62,908 bases of DNA from Xanthomonas cucurbitae (lineage in GTDB: Bacteria; Pseudomonadota; Gammaproteobacteria; Xanthomonadales; Xanthomonadaceae): the NCBI RefSeq assembly GCF_002939885.1, contig NZ_MDED01000023.1, positions 1-62,908 of the forward strand. Reading direction: 5' to 3'. Numbering within the stretch: position 1 is the stretch's first letter; the number at the start of each line of letters is the position of its first letter. Under the pieces are notes generated by a model that saw only the letters and a program-made list of their open reading frames with translations, had not been told where the DNA came from and did not search any database. The translations under genes were made by a program, and so were the position numbers. Below, piece by piece: positions 1 through 8,760 of the stretch.

Positions 1-1
1 G

Positions 2-76
2 GAGTTCCTGAGGCTCAAGATCATCGCCAGCTTCCTGCCCGCGCTACCCGAAAATGCTCGATTGCACCCACAGTGA
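2..76 (+). CDS. C-terminal end of an upstream gene (partial)
   Basis: An open frame enters the window from the left and stops at TGA 74-76. Its last 24 residues (ending ARLHPQ) include a hydrophobic stretch, IIASFLP. The stop overlaps the GTG start of the next gene as GTGA, the usual sign of translational coupling. Because the next gene looks like a T4SS effector, this could be its immunity partner or another T4SS-locus gene, but too little is visible to name it. The frame of the next gene is also open back to the window edge, so which frame is coding here is inferred from the plausible protein ending and the overlap. Confidence 0.45.
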   Translation, partial: EFLRLKIIASFLPALPENARLHPQ

Positions 77-2667
77 TCCGCGAAGACCCAGATTTCTATA
101 GCGCGCTTGCCGACGCTTACGATATCGATGTTGATAAACTGATTGATGGAACCCACAGAGGACCCGCCACAGAGTGGCTTTACCACCCCACGCAAGGTCC
201 TTGGGCAGACGCGTCTGGACGGTTTGCCGATGCAACCGTGGGTGAGGTTCGTGCCATCGTAGGCGACGCTCAGCCAAGCCGTGTCTTTGGCGAAATTGAA
301 GTGCCTCGCATTCTTGCCAATCCGAACGTCACCTCGATTGAGGGGCTTCCGCGTGAGGCGCTGGTTGGTGTCAAAGATCGGCTCGGTCAGCAAGCAGCCT
401 TTGAGCTGATCGTGGCCCGTGCGCGTGAACACGAAGGCATGTTGCGCATCCCGGCCAGTGATGATGCGCTACGTGAGAACAAAGTCCTAAGGCTTGATAA
501 CAGGGAGTATTTTCGGGGAACGTCGATTGAGGGAACGTCAAAGGCGTTGGACCAAAGCACGCTTCCGCTCAGTCAGCGTATGAATCCGCCAACCGAGCAT
601 GCCCTGGCGGGTCAGCAACGCTGGGATGAATGGCAAGGACGCAATGTCCAAACCACACCGAAACCTGAAATCCCAGGCTTGGGTCGTGCCGGGATGACAG
701 CAGGGCTTGCGGGTTTGGGCGTTGCCGCGACCGCTTACGACGCATCACAAGCCGGGGAGCGTGTTGGCACACTTTTGGCACAAGACAACCTCACCGCTGC
801 GCGCTCGGAAGCACTGCACTTTGCTTCCCGAGGCGTGGGCGGCTGGGCGGGAGGCGCCGCCGCCGCTGCGGTTGTTGGCACAACCGGTGCAGGACCGGTC
901 ACGCTGGTGGTGGCTGATGGCTATCTGTTCAGTGCCGCTGCCGACAAGGCCGCGACCCTGTGGGACAACCGCCAGATCTATACACAGACCGACAAGCAGG
1001 GCGTGAGCTGGGAGTTCAATGGCAACCAGTGGCTTCGACAAGAGAAGGCCAACCTGCCAAACGACGGTGTCGATGCGCCGCACAAGCAGGCCATGTTCGC
1101 ACTGCCCGAAAAAGCGCGCGAGCTGAACTATCACGCCAGTAGCGAAGCGACCGAGCAGGCGCTGGGCAAGGTGCAATCCAGTAATCCCTATGTGCAGCCG
1201 TACAGTGAGGTAGATGCTGCGCATCTCTACGCGCGGGATTGGCGGCATGACCCGACGAATGGCCGGTGGTCACGGATGATCGCTGACGAAGTCGATAGGA
1301 ACGATCGACCTGTCTGGACGGTTGATCCGGCAAGCCCCGAGCGCAGTGCTGCGCTTGACCAACAAGCAGCCCAAGTGGTGGACGCGAATATCACCCGAGG
1401 TCCGGCTGAGATTGCAGCGACCTATCAGGCTGCCCATCAGCGCAATGGCTGGAACGATTTCGGTCCAGTGCCAGCTGCCGTGCAGGCGGCCTTGAACCCG
1501 GATTCGCTTCAAGCATCGGACGGCAGGCAATATGAGCGCGATACGCAGGGTCAGTGGCTGCACGACGGTGTTGCTGCCGAAGGCAATGTCCCGCTGGAGC
1601 TCAACGCGACGCGTGAGCGCTTGCAACCGGCATTGGAGCAGCATATGCAGGCAATGGCACAGATGCCCTCGCGGCAGACGCCAACCCTGCAGCAGCAAGA
1701 TCAGGCCAATACCGAGGCGACCTATGTCGCCTATGGCGTTGCGCCCAATGCCCAGACCGCAGGCGCAATCCAGCTAGCGGTGCAACGTACACGTGAGGCA
1801 AACGAGATCGATGCAGCGACCAGCTCTTTGGCATTGGAGCGTGATGCGACCGGTCAATACTCGGTGGACAGTCCCATCCAGCATCTGAAGCGGGACGCCG
1901 ATGGTGCGGTGCGTGTTGCGGCAACCACCAGTACCGACGACATCCAACAGGCACTTGGCGAGGTGGAGGCACGCCATCAGGCGCAGGCGCCATCGCAGGA
2001 TGCTCAGCAGCGCCAGGCCCAGGTGCCCATCATGCACGATGGGTCTGCGCGGCCAGCGCCGAGGGCGCCTGCCAGCGCGCAATCCAGCCAGCAGCAGGAC
2101 ATGCACCCGCAAGCGATGGAACAGCAACGCCAGTGGCAATTGCAGCAGGAGCAGCAATCGCAACTGCAGCTCTTGCAGCAACAGCAGCGAGAGAAACGCG
2201 CCGAGGACGAGAAAACCCGCGAAGCGCAACGCGAAGAGGCACAGGTGGCCACCGCCACCGAGAACGGCGAGCGCGCGCCTCGCTCGCCCGATTTGCTGCC
2301 CTATAGCGACCCCGCCCATCCCCGGCATGCACTTTATGCGGACGTGCAAGAGCGGATGCAGAAGCAGGGCCACGATTTTTCGGAAGAGCGCCTGACTCAG
2401 ATCACCGCAGCGCTGAACGAATCCTACTTCAAGCCCGGCTGGAAGGGCGAGTTCTATGTGGCGCGCGACACCGTGTATGCGGCCAGTTACGACCATCCGC
2501 TGGGATTGGCGTGCCTGCCGATACACGAGCCGGCACCATCGATCCAGGCCTCGATGCAGGTCGCGCAGGCCGGCGATCTGGAGCATGCACGCATCAACCA
2601 GATCATCGCCCAGGACCGCCTGCAAGCCCAATCGCAAGCACAGTCGCAGCCCGGCATGGGCATGTGA
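73..2667 (+). CDS. Putative type IV secretion effector (XVIPCD-type)
   Basis: This 864-residue protein is probably a substrate of the Xanthomonas antibacterial type IV secretion system, passed to VirD4, whose gene follows 78 bp downstream. The C-terminal ~127 residues (from about 738) start with a PAHPRHALY block and end in a Gln-rich tail (QAQSQAQSQ). This layout fits the VirD4-interacting conserved domain of Xanthomonas T4SS effectors. A Gln/Arg/Glu-rich coiled region (about 670-735) links it to the body. Residues about 205-300 hold Gly/Ala-rich hydrophobic stretches (AGLAGLGVAATAY, GGWAGGAAAAAVVG) that could insert into or cross a membrane. I do not recognise a catalytic toxin domain. The GTG start is chosen because it overlaps the preceding stop codon. 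The effector role is inferred from context and tail; the toxic activity is unknown. Confidence 0.7.
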   Translation: MIREDPDFYSALADAYDIDVDKLIDGTHRGPATEWLYHPTQGPWADASGRFADATVGEVRAIVGDAQPSRVFGEIEVPRILANPNVTSIEGLPREALVGVKDRLGQQAAFELIVARAREHEGMLRIPASDDALRENKVLRLDNREYFRGTSIEGTSKALDQSTLPLSQRMNPPTEHALAGQQRWDEWQGRNVQTTPKPEIPGLGRAGMTAGLAGLGVAATAYDASQAGERVGTLLAQDNLTAARSEALHFASRGVGGWAGGAAAAAVVGTTGAGPVTLVVADGYLFSAAADKAATLWDNRQIYTQTDKQGVSWEFNGNQWLRQEKANLPNDGVDAPHKQAMFALPEKARELNYHASSEATEQALGKVQSSNPYVQPYSEVDAAHLYARDWRHDPTNGRWSRMIADEVDRNDRPVWTVDPASPERSAALDQQAAQVVDANITRGPAEIAATYQAAHQRNGWNDFGPVPAAVQAALNPDSLQASDGRQYERDTQGQWLHDGVAAEGNVPLELNATRERLQPALEQHMQAMAQMPSRQTPTLQQQDQANTEATYVAYGVAPNAQTAGAIQLAVQRTREANEIDAATSSLALERDATGQYSVDSPIQHLKRDADGAVRVAATTSTDDIQQALGEVEARHQAQAPSQDAQQRQAQVPIMHDGSARPAPRAPASAQSSQQQDMHPQAMEQQRQWQLQQEQQSQLQLLQQQQREKRAEDEKTREAQREEAQVATATENGERAPRSPDLLPYSDPAHPRHALYADVQERMQKQGHDFSEERLTQITAALNESYFKPGWKGEFYVARDTVYAASYDHPLGLACLPIHEPAPSIQASMQVAQAGDLEHARINQIIAQDRLQAQSQAQSQPGMGM

Positions 2668-2745
2668 TACGGCGGGTGCGCGCCTGCCGGCTCTGGCACG
2701 CGACGCGTCCAACCGCTGCCTGCAACGACATACGGAGATGGGCGC

Positions 2746-4488
2746 ATGAGTAGCAAGGCAAAGTCGGGCGTTGCAGCGATCTTGTTGATTCTTGCACTGG
2801 TCGCCGGGTTGTATTTATCCGGCTTTATCACTTTGGCGCTGCTGAAGCTGCAGGTGCCGCTGAAAGCAACGACCTACTTTGAATATTGGCGGGCGCTCGA
2901 CCTGCCGCAAATGAAACCGTACGTTCTTCGCATCAAGATCGCCGGCATCCTCGGCTTTGGCCTACCCCTGCTCGGATGGGCGCTGCTGCTGATCCCGATG
3001 CTCAGGAGCAAGCAGCAATCCCTGCATGGGGAAGCCAGTTTTGCCACGGTCGCGGATCTGCAAAAAGCCGGCATGCTCGACAAGAAGCCGGAGAACATCC
3101 TGGTCGGCAAACTCAAGGGCCGCTCCATCTACATCAACGGTGCGCTGCATGTCATCGTGGTGGCCCCCACCCGCTCGGGCAAGACCACCTCCATTGCCAT
3201 CCCGGTGCTGCTGACCTACCAGCAGTCCATGGTGGTGCTCGATCTGAAGGGCGAACTGTTCAAGGCCACCAGCGGCTACCGGGCCTCGCAAGGGCAAGCG
3301 ATCTACGTCTGGGCGCCGTATGCCACCGATGGCAGGACCCATCGCTTCAATCCGCTGACGCTGGTGCCGGACGATCCGCGCGAGCGTATCGCCTCACTCC
3401 AGACCATGGCCGCGATCCTGTATCCGGACGAACCGAGCAAGGACAGCTTTTGGGTCACCCAGTCGCGCGCCGCATTCGTGGCGTTCGCTTGTTTCATGTT
3501 CGAGCGATGGGACACCATGCGCAGCCGGGGTTTCGATAGCGTGGACGATCCCAACCAAGGCCCGTTCTTTCCAAGCCTGGAGCGCCTACTGCGCTTGTCC
3601 ACGGGCGGTGATGGTGGTGAGAGCACCAACGATCTGTTGAAAATGCTACTCACCGATAAAAACTACAGTTACCTCAGCCCACAGACCCGCTCCACCTTCA
3701 GCGCACTCGCAGGGCTGGCCGAACAGACCTTCTCCTCGGTCATGGCGACCATGCAGGCCCCGTTGCAGCAGTTCTTGAGCCCGATCCTGGCGGCCGCCAC
3801 CAATGCCACCAATGCCACCGACATCGACGTCACTGCGATCCGCAAACGGCTCACCACCGTCTACGTCATCATCCCCACCCAGAAACTGGATGAAAGCAGC
3901 AAGCTGTTGAATATCTTCTTCAGCTCCGTCATCGGAAATAATCTCGATAAGCAGCTCAACGAAGATCCTGCCATCAAGTATCAGATGCTGATGCTCATGG
4001 ATGAATTCACCGCCATGGGTCGGGTCGATGTCTGGGCCAAGCGCATCTCGATCTCGGCTAGCTACGGCGTGCGCGATTTGTGCATCATCCAGAGTCAATC
4101 GCAGTTGCGTGCCACCTATGGCGCCGACGACGCACAAAACTTCATCACCAACCATGCCGCCAGCATCGTCTTCACCCCGCGCGAGCAGGAAGATGCCAAT
4201 GCCTACAGCGACATGCTGGGCTATGCAACCATCCGCAGGCAGCACCGCTCCACCAGCAGCGGCGGTGGCGCAAGCAACGTGTCCTACAGCTATACCGAAG
4301 AACGCCGTGCACTGATGCTGCCGCAGGAAATCAAGGAGCTGCCCGGTGATGATGAGTTGCTGTTCTTTGAAGGCAGCAAGCCGATCCGCTGCGAAAAGAA
4401 CTGGTTCTTCAAGGACAGCGTACTGAAAAGCCGCATCATGGACCCGGTGGCAGTGCCTGCGCCCGGGCCGGAGCAGGCACTGCAGTAG
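2746..4488 (+). CDS. virD4: Type IV secretion coupling protein VirD4
   Basis: VirD4 is the inner-membrane ATPase that recruits effectors to the type IV secretion channel. The 580-residue protein starts with two membrane segments (about residues 8-30 and 63-85). Walker A is PTRSGKT near residue 141 and Walker B is MLMLMDEF near 412-419, both typical of the TraG/VirD4 family, and the length is normal. GGAG lies just before the ATG. It follows the effector gene closely, so the two are probably co-transcribed. In the X. citri chromosomal locus virD4 is, as I recall, followed by virB7; here a 704 bp non-coding gap and an unrelated TonB-receptor cluster follow, so any virB genes must lie upstream of the window or elsewhere. 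Confidence 0.95.
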   Translation: MSSKAKSGVAAILLILALVAGLYLSGFITLALLKLQVPLKATTYFEYWRALDLPQMKPYVLRIKIAGILGFGLPLLGWALLLIPMLRSKQQSLHGEASFATVADLQKAGMLDKKPENILVGKLKGRSIYINGALHVIVVAPTRSGKTTSIAIPVLLTYQQSMVVLDLKGELFKATSGYRASQGQAIYVWAPYATDGRTHRFNPLTLVPDDPRERIASLQTMAAILYPDEPSKDSFWVTQSRAAFVAFACFMFERWDTMRSRGFDSVDDPNQGPFFPSLERLLRLSTGGDGGESTNDLLKMLLTDKNYSYLSPQTRSTFSALAGLAEQTFSSVMATMQAPLQQFLSPILAAATNATNATDIDVTAIRKRLTTVYVIIPTQKLDESSKLLNIFFSSVIGNNLDKQLNEDPAIKYQMLMLMDEFTAMGRVDVWAKRISISASYGVRDLCIIQSQSQLRATYGADDAQNFITNHAASIVFTPREQEDANAYSDMLGYATIRRQHRSTSSGGGASNVSYSYTEERRALMLPQEIKELPGDDELLFFEGSKPIRCEKNWFFKDSVLKSRIMDPVAVPAPGPEQALQ

Positions 4489-4793
4489 CGCCGGGTCCCT
4501 GGAGCGGATCACCCGGTGTGACGGGCGCACTTCCCCCTGCATTGCCCGGCGGCAGGGCAAGGTGGAAGAGAGATTCCCCTGGCCAGCGGCCTCGTCAGCA
4601 ATGCCCCGGTAGCACTCCACCCACCTCGGAGGGTGCCCTGGTGGCTGCCGCGCGCCCCGGTACGCGCAGTGCCCAGCGATGCATGGCGCGTCTGGATCAC
4701 TCCGCGTTTGCGCAGTCGCCGCGCACGCAGCTGCACAGGGCGTCGCAGCGTGCAACGTTCACTGCCCGCAACGTCCTGCTGCGCGCGATCGGG

Positions 4794-4807
4794 TGGTAAC
4801 GCTTACA
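4794..4807. promoter_or_regulatory. Imperfect LacI-family-like operator
   Basis: TGGTAACGCTTACA has the central CG and outer TG/CA ends of LacI-family sites, but only 4 of 7 base pairs of the dyad match. It is reported because two better sites lie 100-150 bp downstream. No LacI-type regulator gene is in the window. Confidence 0.35.
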
Positions 4808-4900
4808 ACCGCGCTGCGCTTGGAGCCCCCTGACGAGCTCTAGCGACTGTCATTTCCACTGTAACCGTGCAGGCGCATCACTATGCTGCAACGCACGGTG

Positions 4901-4914
4901 ACAAGCGCTTTTGT
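4901..4914. promoter_or_regulatory. AAGCGCTT palindrome in the TonB-receptor control region
   Basis: ACAAGCGCTTTTGT contains the perfect 8-bp palindrome AAGCGCTT, a common LacI-family operator core, 22 bp before a stronger site. Function is inferred from resemblance only. Confidence 0.35.
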
Positions 4915-4935
4915 GGGTGACTAGGCTGCAGCGCG

Positions 4936-4949
4936 TGGTAGCGCTATCA
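4936..4949. promoter_or_regulatory. LacI-family-like operator upstream of the TonB receptor
   Basis: TGGTAGCGCTATCA is a near-perfect palindrome (6 of 7 pairs) with a central CG, matching the general form of operators for LacI-family sugar regulators such as those of Xanthomonas carbohydrate-utilisation loci. It lies 244 bp before the receptor start. It suggests that the receptor cluster responds to a sugar or oligosaccharide. Confidence 0.55.
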
Positions 4950-5192
4950 CTGGCTGACACGTCTGCAGGGCGCCAGCGCCTTCGCGGGACGAGCGCTTGC
5001 CATCGTCGCCGCTTACTGCACACCGCAGGTCGATGCTCGAAGGGGCGGTCGTCGGCCAGCGTGCTAGGGGATTGAACTGAAGTGCTGCAGTACCGTTCGC
5101 CACGGCCCTCCGGGCGGTGGACAGGATGCTGCCGTGTCGCATGTCGCGATAACGGCTGTAGGCGGTTGGACTCCACTCCCGAGGACACATCG

Positions 5193-8100
5193 ATGCGTCG
5201 TTCGTTGAACAGCTTCAAGTCGAAGGCCATGTTCACCTTCGTTGGTGGCTTGCTCGTCATCAACCCCGCGTTTGCGCAGGATGTCGCTCCGCCCGTTGCG
5301 GCGTCGCAGTCCAGCAGCGATGCCGCCACCACACTCGACACCGTGACGGTGACCGGTATCCGCAGTAGCCTGGATCAGTCGATGGGCATCAAGCGCGACG
5401 CTGCCGGTGTGGTGGATGCGATCAGCGCCGAAGACATCGGCAAGTTTCCCGATACCAACCTGGCCGAATCGCTGCAACGCATTACCGGCATCTCGATCGA
5501 ACGCCGCGATGGTGAAGGCGCGCAGGTCACTGCGCGCGGCTTCGGCCCGCAGTTCAACACCGTCACCCTCAACGGCCGCCTGATTCCCGGTGCCGATGCC
5601 TTCGGAGCGCCCGGGCAGACGCCGATCGGCGGCGTGGACGTAGGCACGCGCGCGTTCAACTTTGCCCAGCTTGCCTCCGAAGCCATCACCGGCATCGAGG
5701 TGTTCAAGACCAGCCGTGCCACCGCGCCCAGCGGCGGTATCGGCGCCACCATCAACATCCAGACCGACAAGCCCTTCAACCACGAGGGCGTGGTGGCCAA
5801 TGCCGGTGCCAAGATGATGTCCGACCGCTCCGAACCCTTCGGCGACTCGCTCACGCCGGAACTGTCGGGCATCTTCAGCTACACCAACCCGGACAAGACC
5901 TTCGGCATCGGTTTGAGCGCCAGCTACCAGAAGCGTCATGGCGGCTCGGTACAGGCCACCGAGAATCGCTGGAATATCCAGCGCTGGACCGGCACCGACC
6001 CCGCCTTGCGGCCGGATACGGTGGTGACCAATGCGCCAGCGATCGGCCAGCTGTACGGCATGCCCAACGACCTGCGCTACGCCTTCGCCGACTTCCAGCG
6101 CGAGCGCATCAACGGCCAGGCGGTGATGCAATTCGCGCCCAGCGACAGCCTGACCCTGACCCTGGATTACACGTACTCGTCCAACGAAATCCGCGAGGAC
6201 CGCGGCGAGCAGGGCATCTGGCTGCAACGCGCCAACAGTTTCACCAATCTGACCTTTGATACCGGCCAGACCGTGGCCACGCCGGTGTACCTGCGCGATG
6301 TACCCAATGGCGCCAAGGACTTCGGCATGGAGCAACAGCGCAACGAGCAGAAGTACACGCTTGGCTCGCTGGGTTTCAATGCAGACTGGCAGGTGAGCGA
6401 CCGCTTCCAGTTGGCCTTCGATGCGCACAATTCCAAGACCCAGAGCCTGCCGAACGATCCGATGACCGGTGGCAGCGCGACCTATTTCAGCTTCGCCGGC
6501 ACCAACAACTGCGTCAACGGCCCGTCCTGCGGTGGGCAATGGGCGCAGGAGCTGTGGTTCAATAATTCCTTGCCGATCGGCGCGCGCACCTGGTATCCCA
6601 GCGTCGCCGATTCGCTGGCCGGCACCAACGGCGTGGTCAACCCGGATTTCACCACCAACAATCTCGGCTCGCAGGTGCAGCGGATCTACTACCAGAAGCA
6701 GGTGACCGAGACCAAGGAAGGTCGCCTGGACGGCACCTTCGACTTCGACGACGGCCGCTTCCAGTTTGGTGTCAGCTCCTCCAACACCACCATGCATCGC
6801 CTCACCAGCGACAACTATTCCACGCTGGGCGACTGGGGCGTGGCCAACGCGGGCAACGAGCCGGGCATGACGGCATTGCTGCGGCCGGTGAGCATCGTCG
6901 GCATGTTCGATGATTTCAATGCCAACGGCGCTGCCCGCAACGCCTGGCGCGGCGACGCCAGCCAGCTGGCATTGTGGGGCGGCAGTCAGTACGGTGCGGC
7001 CACGCGCTACAACCCGCTCTACAGCGCCAACAACCAGGTCGAAGAAAAGACCCGTGCGGCCTACGTGCAGCTGGAACTCACCGGCGATATTTCCGGCATG
7101 ACCACCAGTACGCGCCTGGGCCTGCGCTATGAGCGCACCGACGTGGAATCCACGTCGCAGGTAGCCACACCGGTCGCGTTGCAATGGCAGGCCAACAACG
7201 ATTTCCAGCTGCTGCGTTCCACCGAGCAGCAGCCCTTCAGCGAGAAGACCAGTTACAACTACATCCTGCCGAACCTGGACTTCAGCATCGATATCACCGA
7301 CCAGCTGAAGGGCCGCGCCTCGTTCGGCCAGACCATTGCGCGCGCCCCTTACAACAACCTGCTCGCTGGCCCGACGCCCAACACGCCTGCCGGCTCGATC
7401 CTCATCAACCCGTCCAACCGCGCCAGCGGCGATGCACAGACACCGACCCTGGCGCCGCTGGAATCGGACAATCTCGACCTGGCGCTGGAATGGTATTTCG
7501 CCGATGCCAGTTACGTGTCGGCCACGTTCTGGAACAAGCGTGTCAGCAACTTCATCGGCAGCACCGTCTCGCGTGAAACCCTGTATGGGCTGACCGACCC
7601 CACCTCCGGTCCGGATGCACAGGCAGCGCTGGCGTTCCTGCGGAGCGGTGCGTGCGCCGCGCAGGTCGGTGCGGCCGGCAACGACGTGGCCGCGGCGTGC
7701 TCGGCCAATGACACTTCGCTGTTCGCCGCTACCGCGCTGCTGCGCAATGCGGCCGCCACCGGTGGCCTGGCTGCCTACAACGGCAGCTCAGCGCAGAGTC
7801 TGGCGCTTGAAAACACCTACGACCTGGTCGGCACGGCGGCCGACCCCTTGTACCAATTCGATGTCACGCGGCCGATCAACCAGAACAAGGCCAACATCCA
7901 CGGCTGGGAACTGGGCGGGCAGTACTTCTTCGGCAGCAGCGGGTTCGGCATCTACGCCAACTACACCATCGTCAAAGGCGACGTGGCGTTCGACAACAAT
8001 GTCATCGACCGCGACCAGTTCGCGCTGCTCGGCCTGAGCGACACCGCCAACGTCATGCTGATGTTCGAAAAATACGGTTGGAGTGCACGCCTGGCCTGGA

Positions 8101-8348
8101 ACTGGCGCGACGAGTACCTGATCGCGGCCAACCAGGATGCCTCCAACCGCAACCCGTACTACGTGGAGGCTTACCAGCAGTTCGATCTGAGCGTCAGCTA
8201 TGCGCTCAACAAGCAGCTGTCGGTGGGTTTCGAGGCGATCAACCTGACCGGCGAGGACGTGCGCTGGCATGGGCGTTCGGAGAAGCAGATCGTGCGCCTG
8301 ATCGACCAGCAGCCACGCTATACCCTGGGTGTGCGCTACGCGTTCTAG
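5193..8348 (+). CDS. TonB-dependent receptor (Xanthomonas/Caulobacter type)
   Basis: Outer-membrane active transporter of 1051 residues, of the large TonB-dependent receptor subfamily common in Xanthomonas and Caulobacter. The ATG at 5193 gives a signal peptide ending near NPAFAQ. A TonB box-like stretch (TLDTVTVTG) follows, then the plug domain (NLAESLQRITGISIER, ARGFGPQFNTVTLNGR) and a long beta-barrel ending in the C-terminal aromatic strand RYTLGVRYAF. It heads a cluster with SapC, a cupin-like protein and a flavin-dependent halogenase. Upstream palindromes suggest LacI-type control, and the family often imports carbohydrates; the substrate here cannot be told from sequence. A longer in-frame start exists upstream but would mask the signal peptide. 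Confidence 0.95.
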   Translation: MRRSLNSFKSKAMFTFVGGLLVINPAFAQDVAPPVAASQSSSDAATTLDTVTVTGIRSSLDQSMGIKRDAAGVVDAISAEDIGKFPDTNLAESLQRITGISIERRDGEGAQVTARGFGPQFNTVTLNGRLIPGADAFGAPGQTPIGGVDVGTRAFNFAQLASEAITGIEVFKTSRATAPSGGIGATINIQTDKPFNHEGVVANAGAKMMSDRSEPFGDSLTPELSGIFSYTNPDKTFGIGLSASYQKRHGGSVQATENRWNIQRWTGTDPALRPDTVVTNAPAIGQLYGMPNDLRYAFADFQRERINGQAVMQFAPSDSLTLTLDYTYSSNEIREDRGEQGIWLQRANSFTNLTFDTGQTVATPVYLRDVPNGAKDFGMEQQRNEQKYTLGSLGFNADWQVSDRFQLAFDAHNSKTQSLPNDPMTGGSATYFSFAGTNNCVNGPSCGGQWAQELWFNNSLPIGARTWYPSVADSLAGTNGVVNPDFTTNNLGSQVQRIYYQKQVTETKEGRLDGTFDFDDGRFQFGVSSSNTTMHRLTSDNYSTLGDWGVANAGNEPGMTALLRPVSIVGMFDDFNANGAARNAWRGDASQLALWGGSQYGAATRYNPLYSANNQVEEKTRAAYVQLELTGDISGMTTSTRLGLRYERTDVESTSQVATPVALQWQANNDFQLLRSTEQQPFSEKTSYNYILPNLDFSIDITDQLKGRASFGQTIARAPYNNLLAGPTPNTPAGSILINPSNRASGDAQTPTLAPLESDNLDLALEWYFADASYVSATFWNKRVSNFIGSTVSRETLYGLTDPTSGPDAQAALAFLRSGACAAQVGAAGNDVAAACSANDTSLFAATALLRNAAATGGLAAYNGSSAQSLALENTYDLVGTAADPLYQFDVTRPINQNKANIHGWELGGQYFFGSSGFGIYANYTIVKGDVAFDNNVIDRDQFALLGLSDTANVMLMFEKYGWSARLAWNWRDEYLIAANQDASNRNPYYVEAYQQFDLSVSYALNKQLSVGFEAINLTGEDVRWHGRSEKQIVRLIDQQPRYTLGVRYAF

Positions 8349-8760
8349 GGACGGTGGCAAGGCAATGGCGTCCGCCGCCAGGCGGGCGCGACCGTGGTCA
8401 TCGGTCGGCGGGTCGTCGCTCGGCCGACGACTGCCTGGTGCATGCAATTGCTTTGTTCGCCGCAGGCCGCAAACGGTTGCGGCCGCCACCTGCTGGTGGC
8501 GGATGCAACCGGCCCGACCGCCGTGCGAAGTCATTCGCACGCTTGGCCAGGCGTGCAGACATCGCGGTGCTGCGCGTTCCAACCAGGCAGGGCCTGCAGG
8601 TGCCGGGCAATCCGCGACGCCGACGCGACGCGCATGCTGCCCTGCCGCTTGCCGGCCTGGGTTTTTTTGGCAATGCTCGGTGGCTGTTGCGTGCAGCGGG
8701 TGAGTCGCACGCCAATCTTTCAGTGCAGACGCCCACCGGGGATGCCTGCTGGAGTCGTAG
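8349..8760 (+). other. 412 bp structured spacer between the TonB receptor and sapC
   Basis: No gene is seen. The spacer carries three clean hairpins: 8412-8431 (7-bp stem GTCGTCG, 6-nt loop), 8475-8510 (8-bp stem CCGCCACC with a TGCT loop, flanked by a further GGTTGC/GCAACC pairing) and 8523-8540 (7-bp stem GTGCGAA, 4-nt loop). None has an immediate U-tract; a T7 run sits alone near 8660. They may stabilise the receptor mRNA 3' end or limit read-through into sapC. Confidence 0.6.
8475..8510 (+). other. Long hairpin in the receptor-sapC spacer
   Basis: GGTTGC, GG, CCGCCACC, loop TGCT, GGTGGCGG, AT, GCAACC: two stacked perfect stems (8 bp and 6 bp) around a 2x2 internal loop. It is the most stable-looking of three hairpins in this spacer. 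Likely an RNA processing or partial termination element, by inference. Confidence 0.5.

Larger units (their letters stand above)
4489..5192. other. 704 bp intergenic region between virD4 and the TonB receptor
   Basis: No convincing gene is seen. The right half holds three palindromic sites of LacI-operator type (see 4794, 4901 and 4936), so it is most likely the control region of the TonB-receptor cluster. It also marks the boundary of the T4SS locus. No virB7-like lipoprotein gene, tRNA or direct-repeat attachment site was found. Confidence 0.6.

Noticed and set aside
1774..2712. A 312-codon antisense frame over the effector gene
   Set aside because: Low-complexity Leu/Arg-rich translation produced by the Gln codon runs on the other strand.
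4518..4833. Short plus-strand ORFs after virD4 as possible virB7
   Set aside because: No lipoprotein signal or VirB7-like motif; composition is that of non-coding GC-rich DNA.
5064..7184. A 706-codon open frame antisense to the TonB receptor
   Set aside because: It mirrors the codon periodicity of the GC-rich receptor gene, has no known domain and no ribosome site; the receptor frame has clear motifs.
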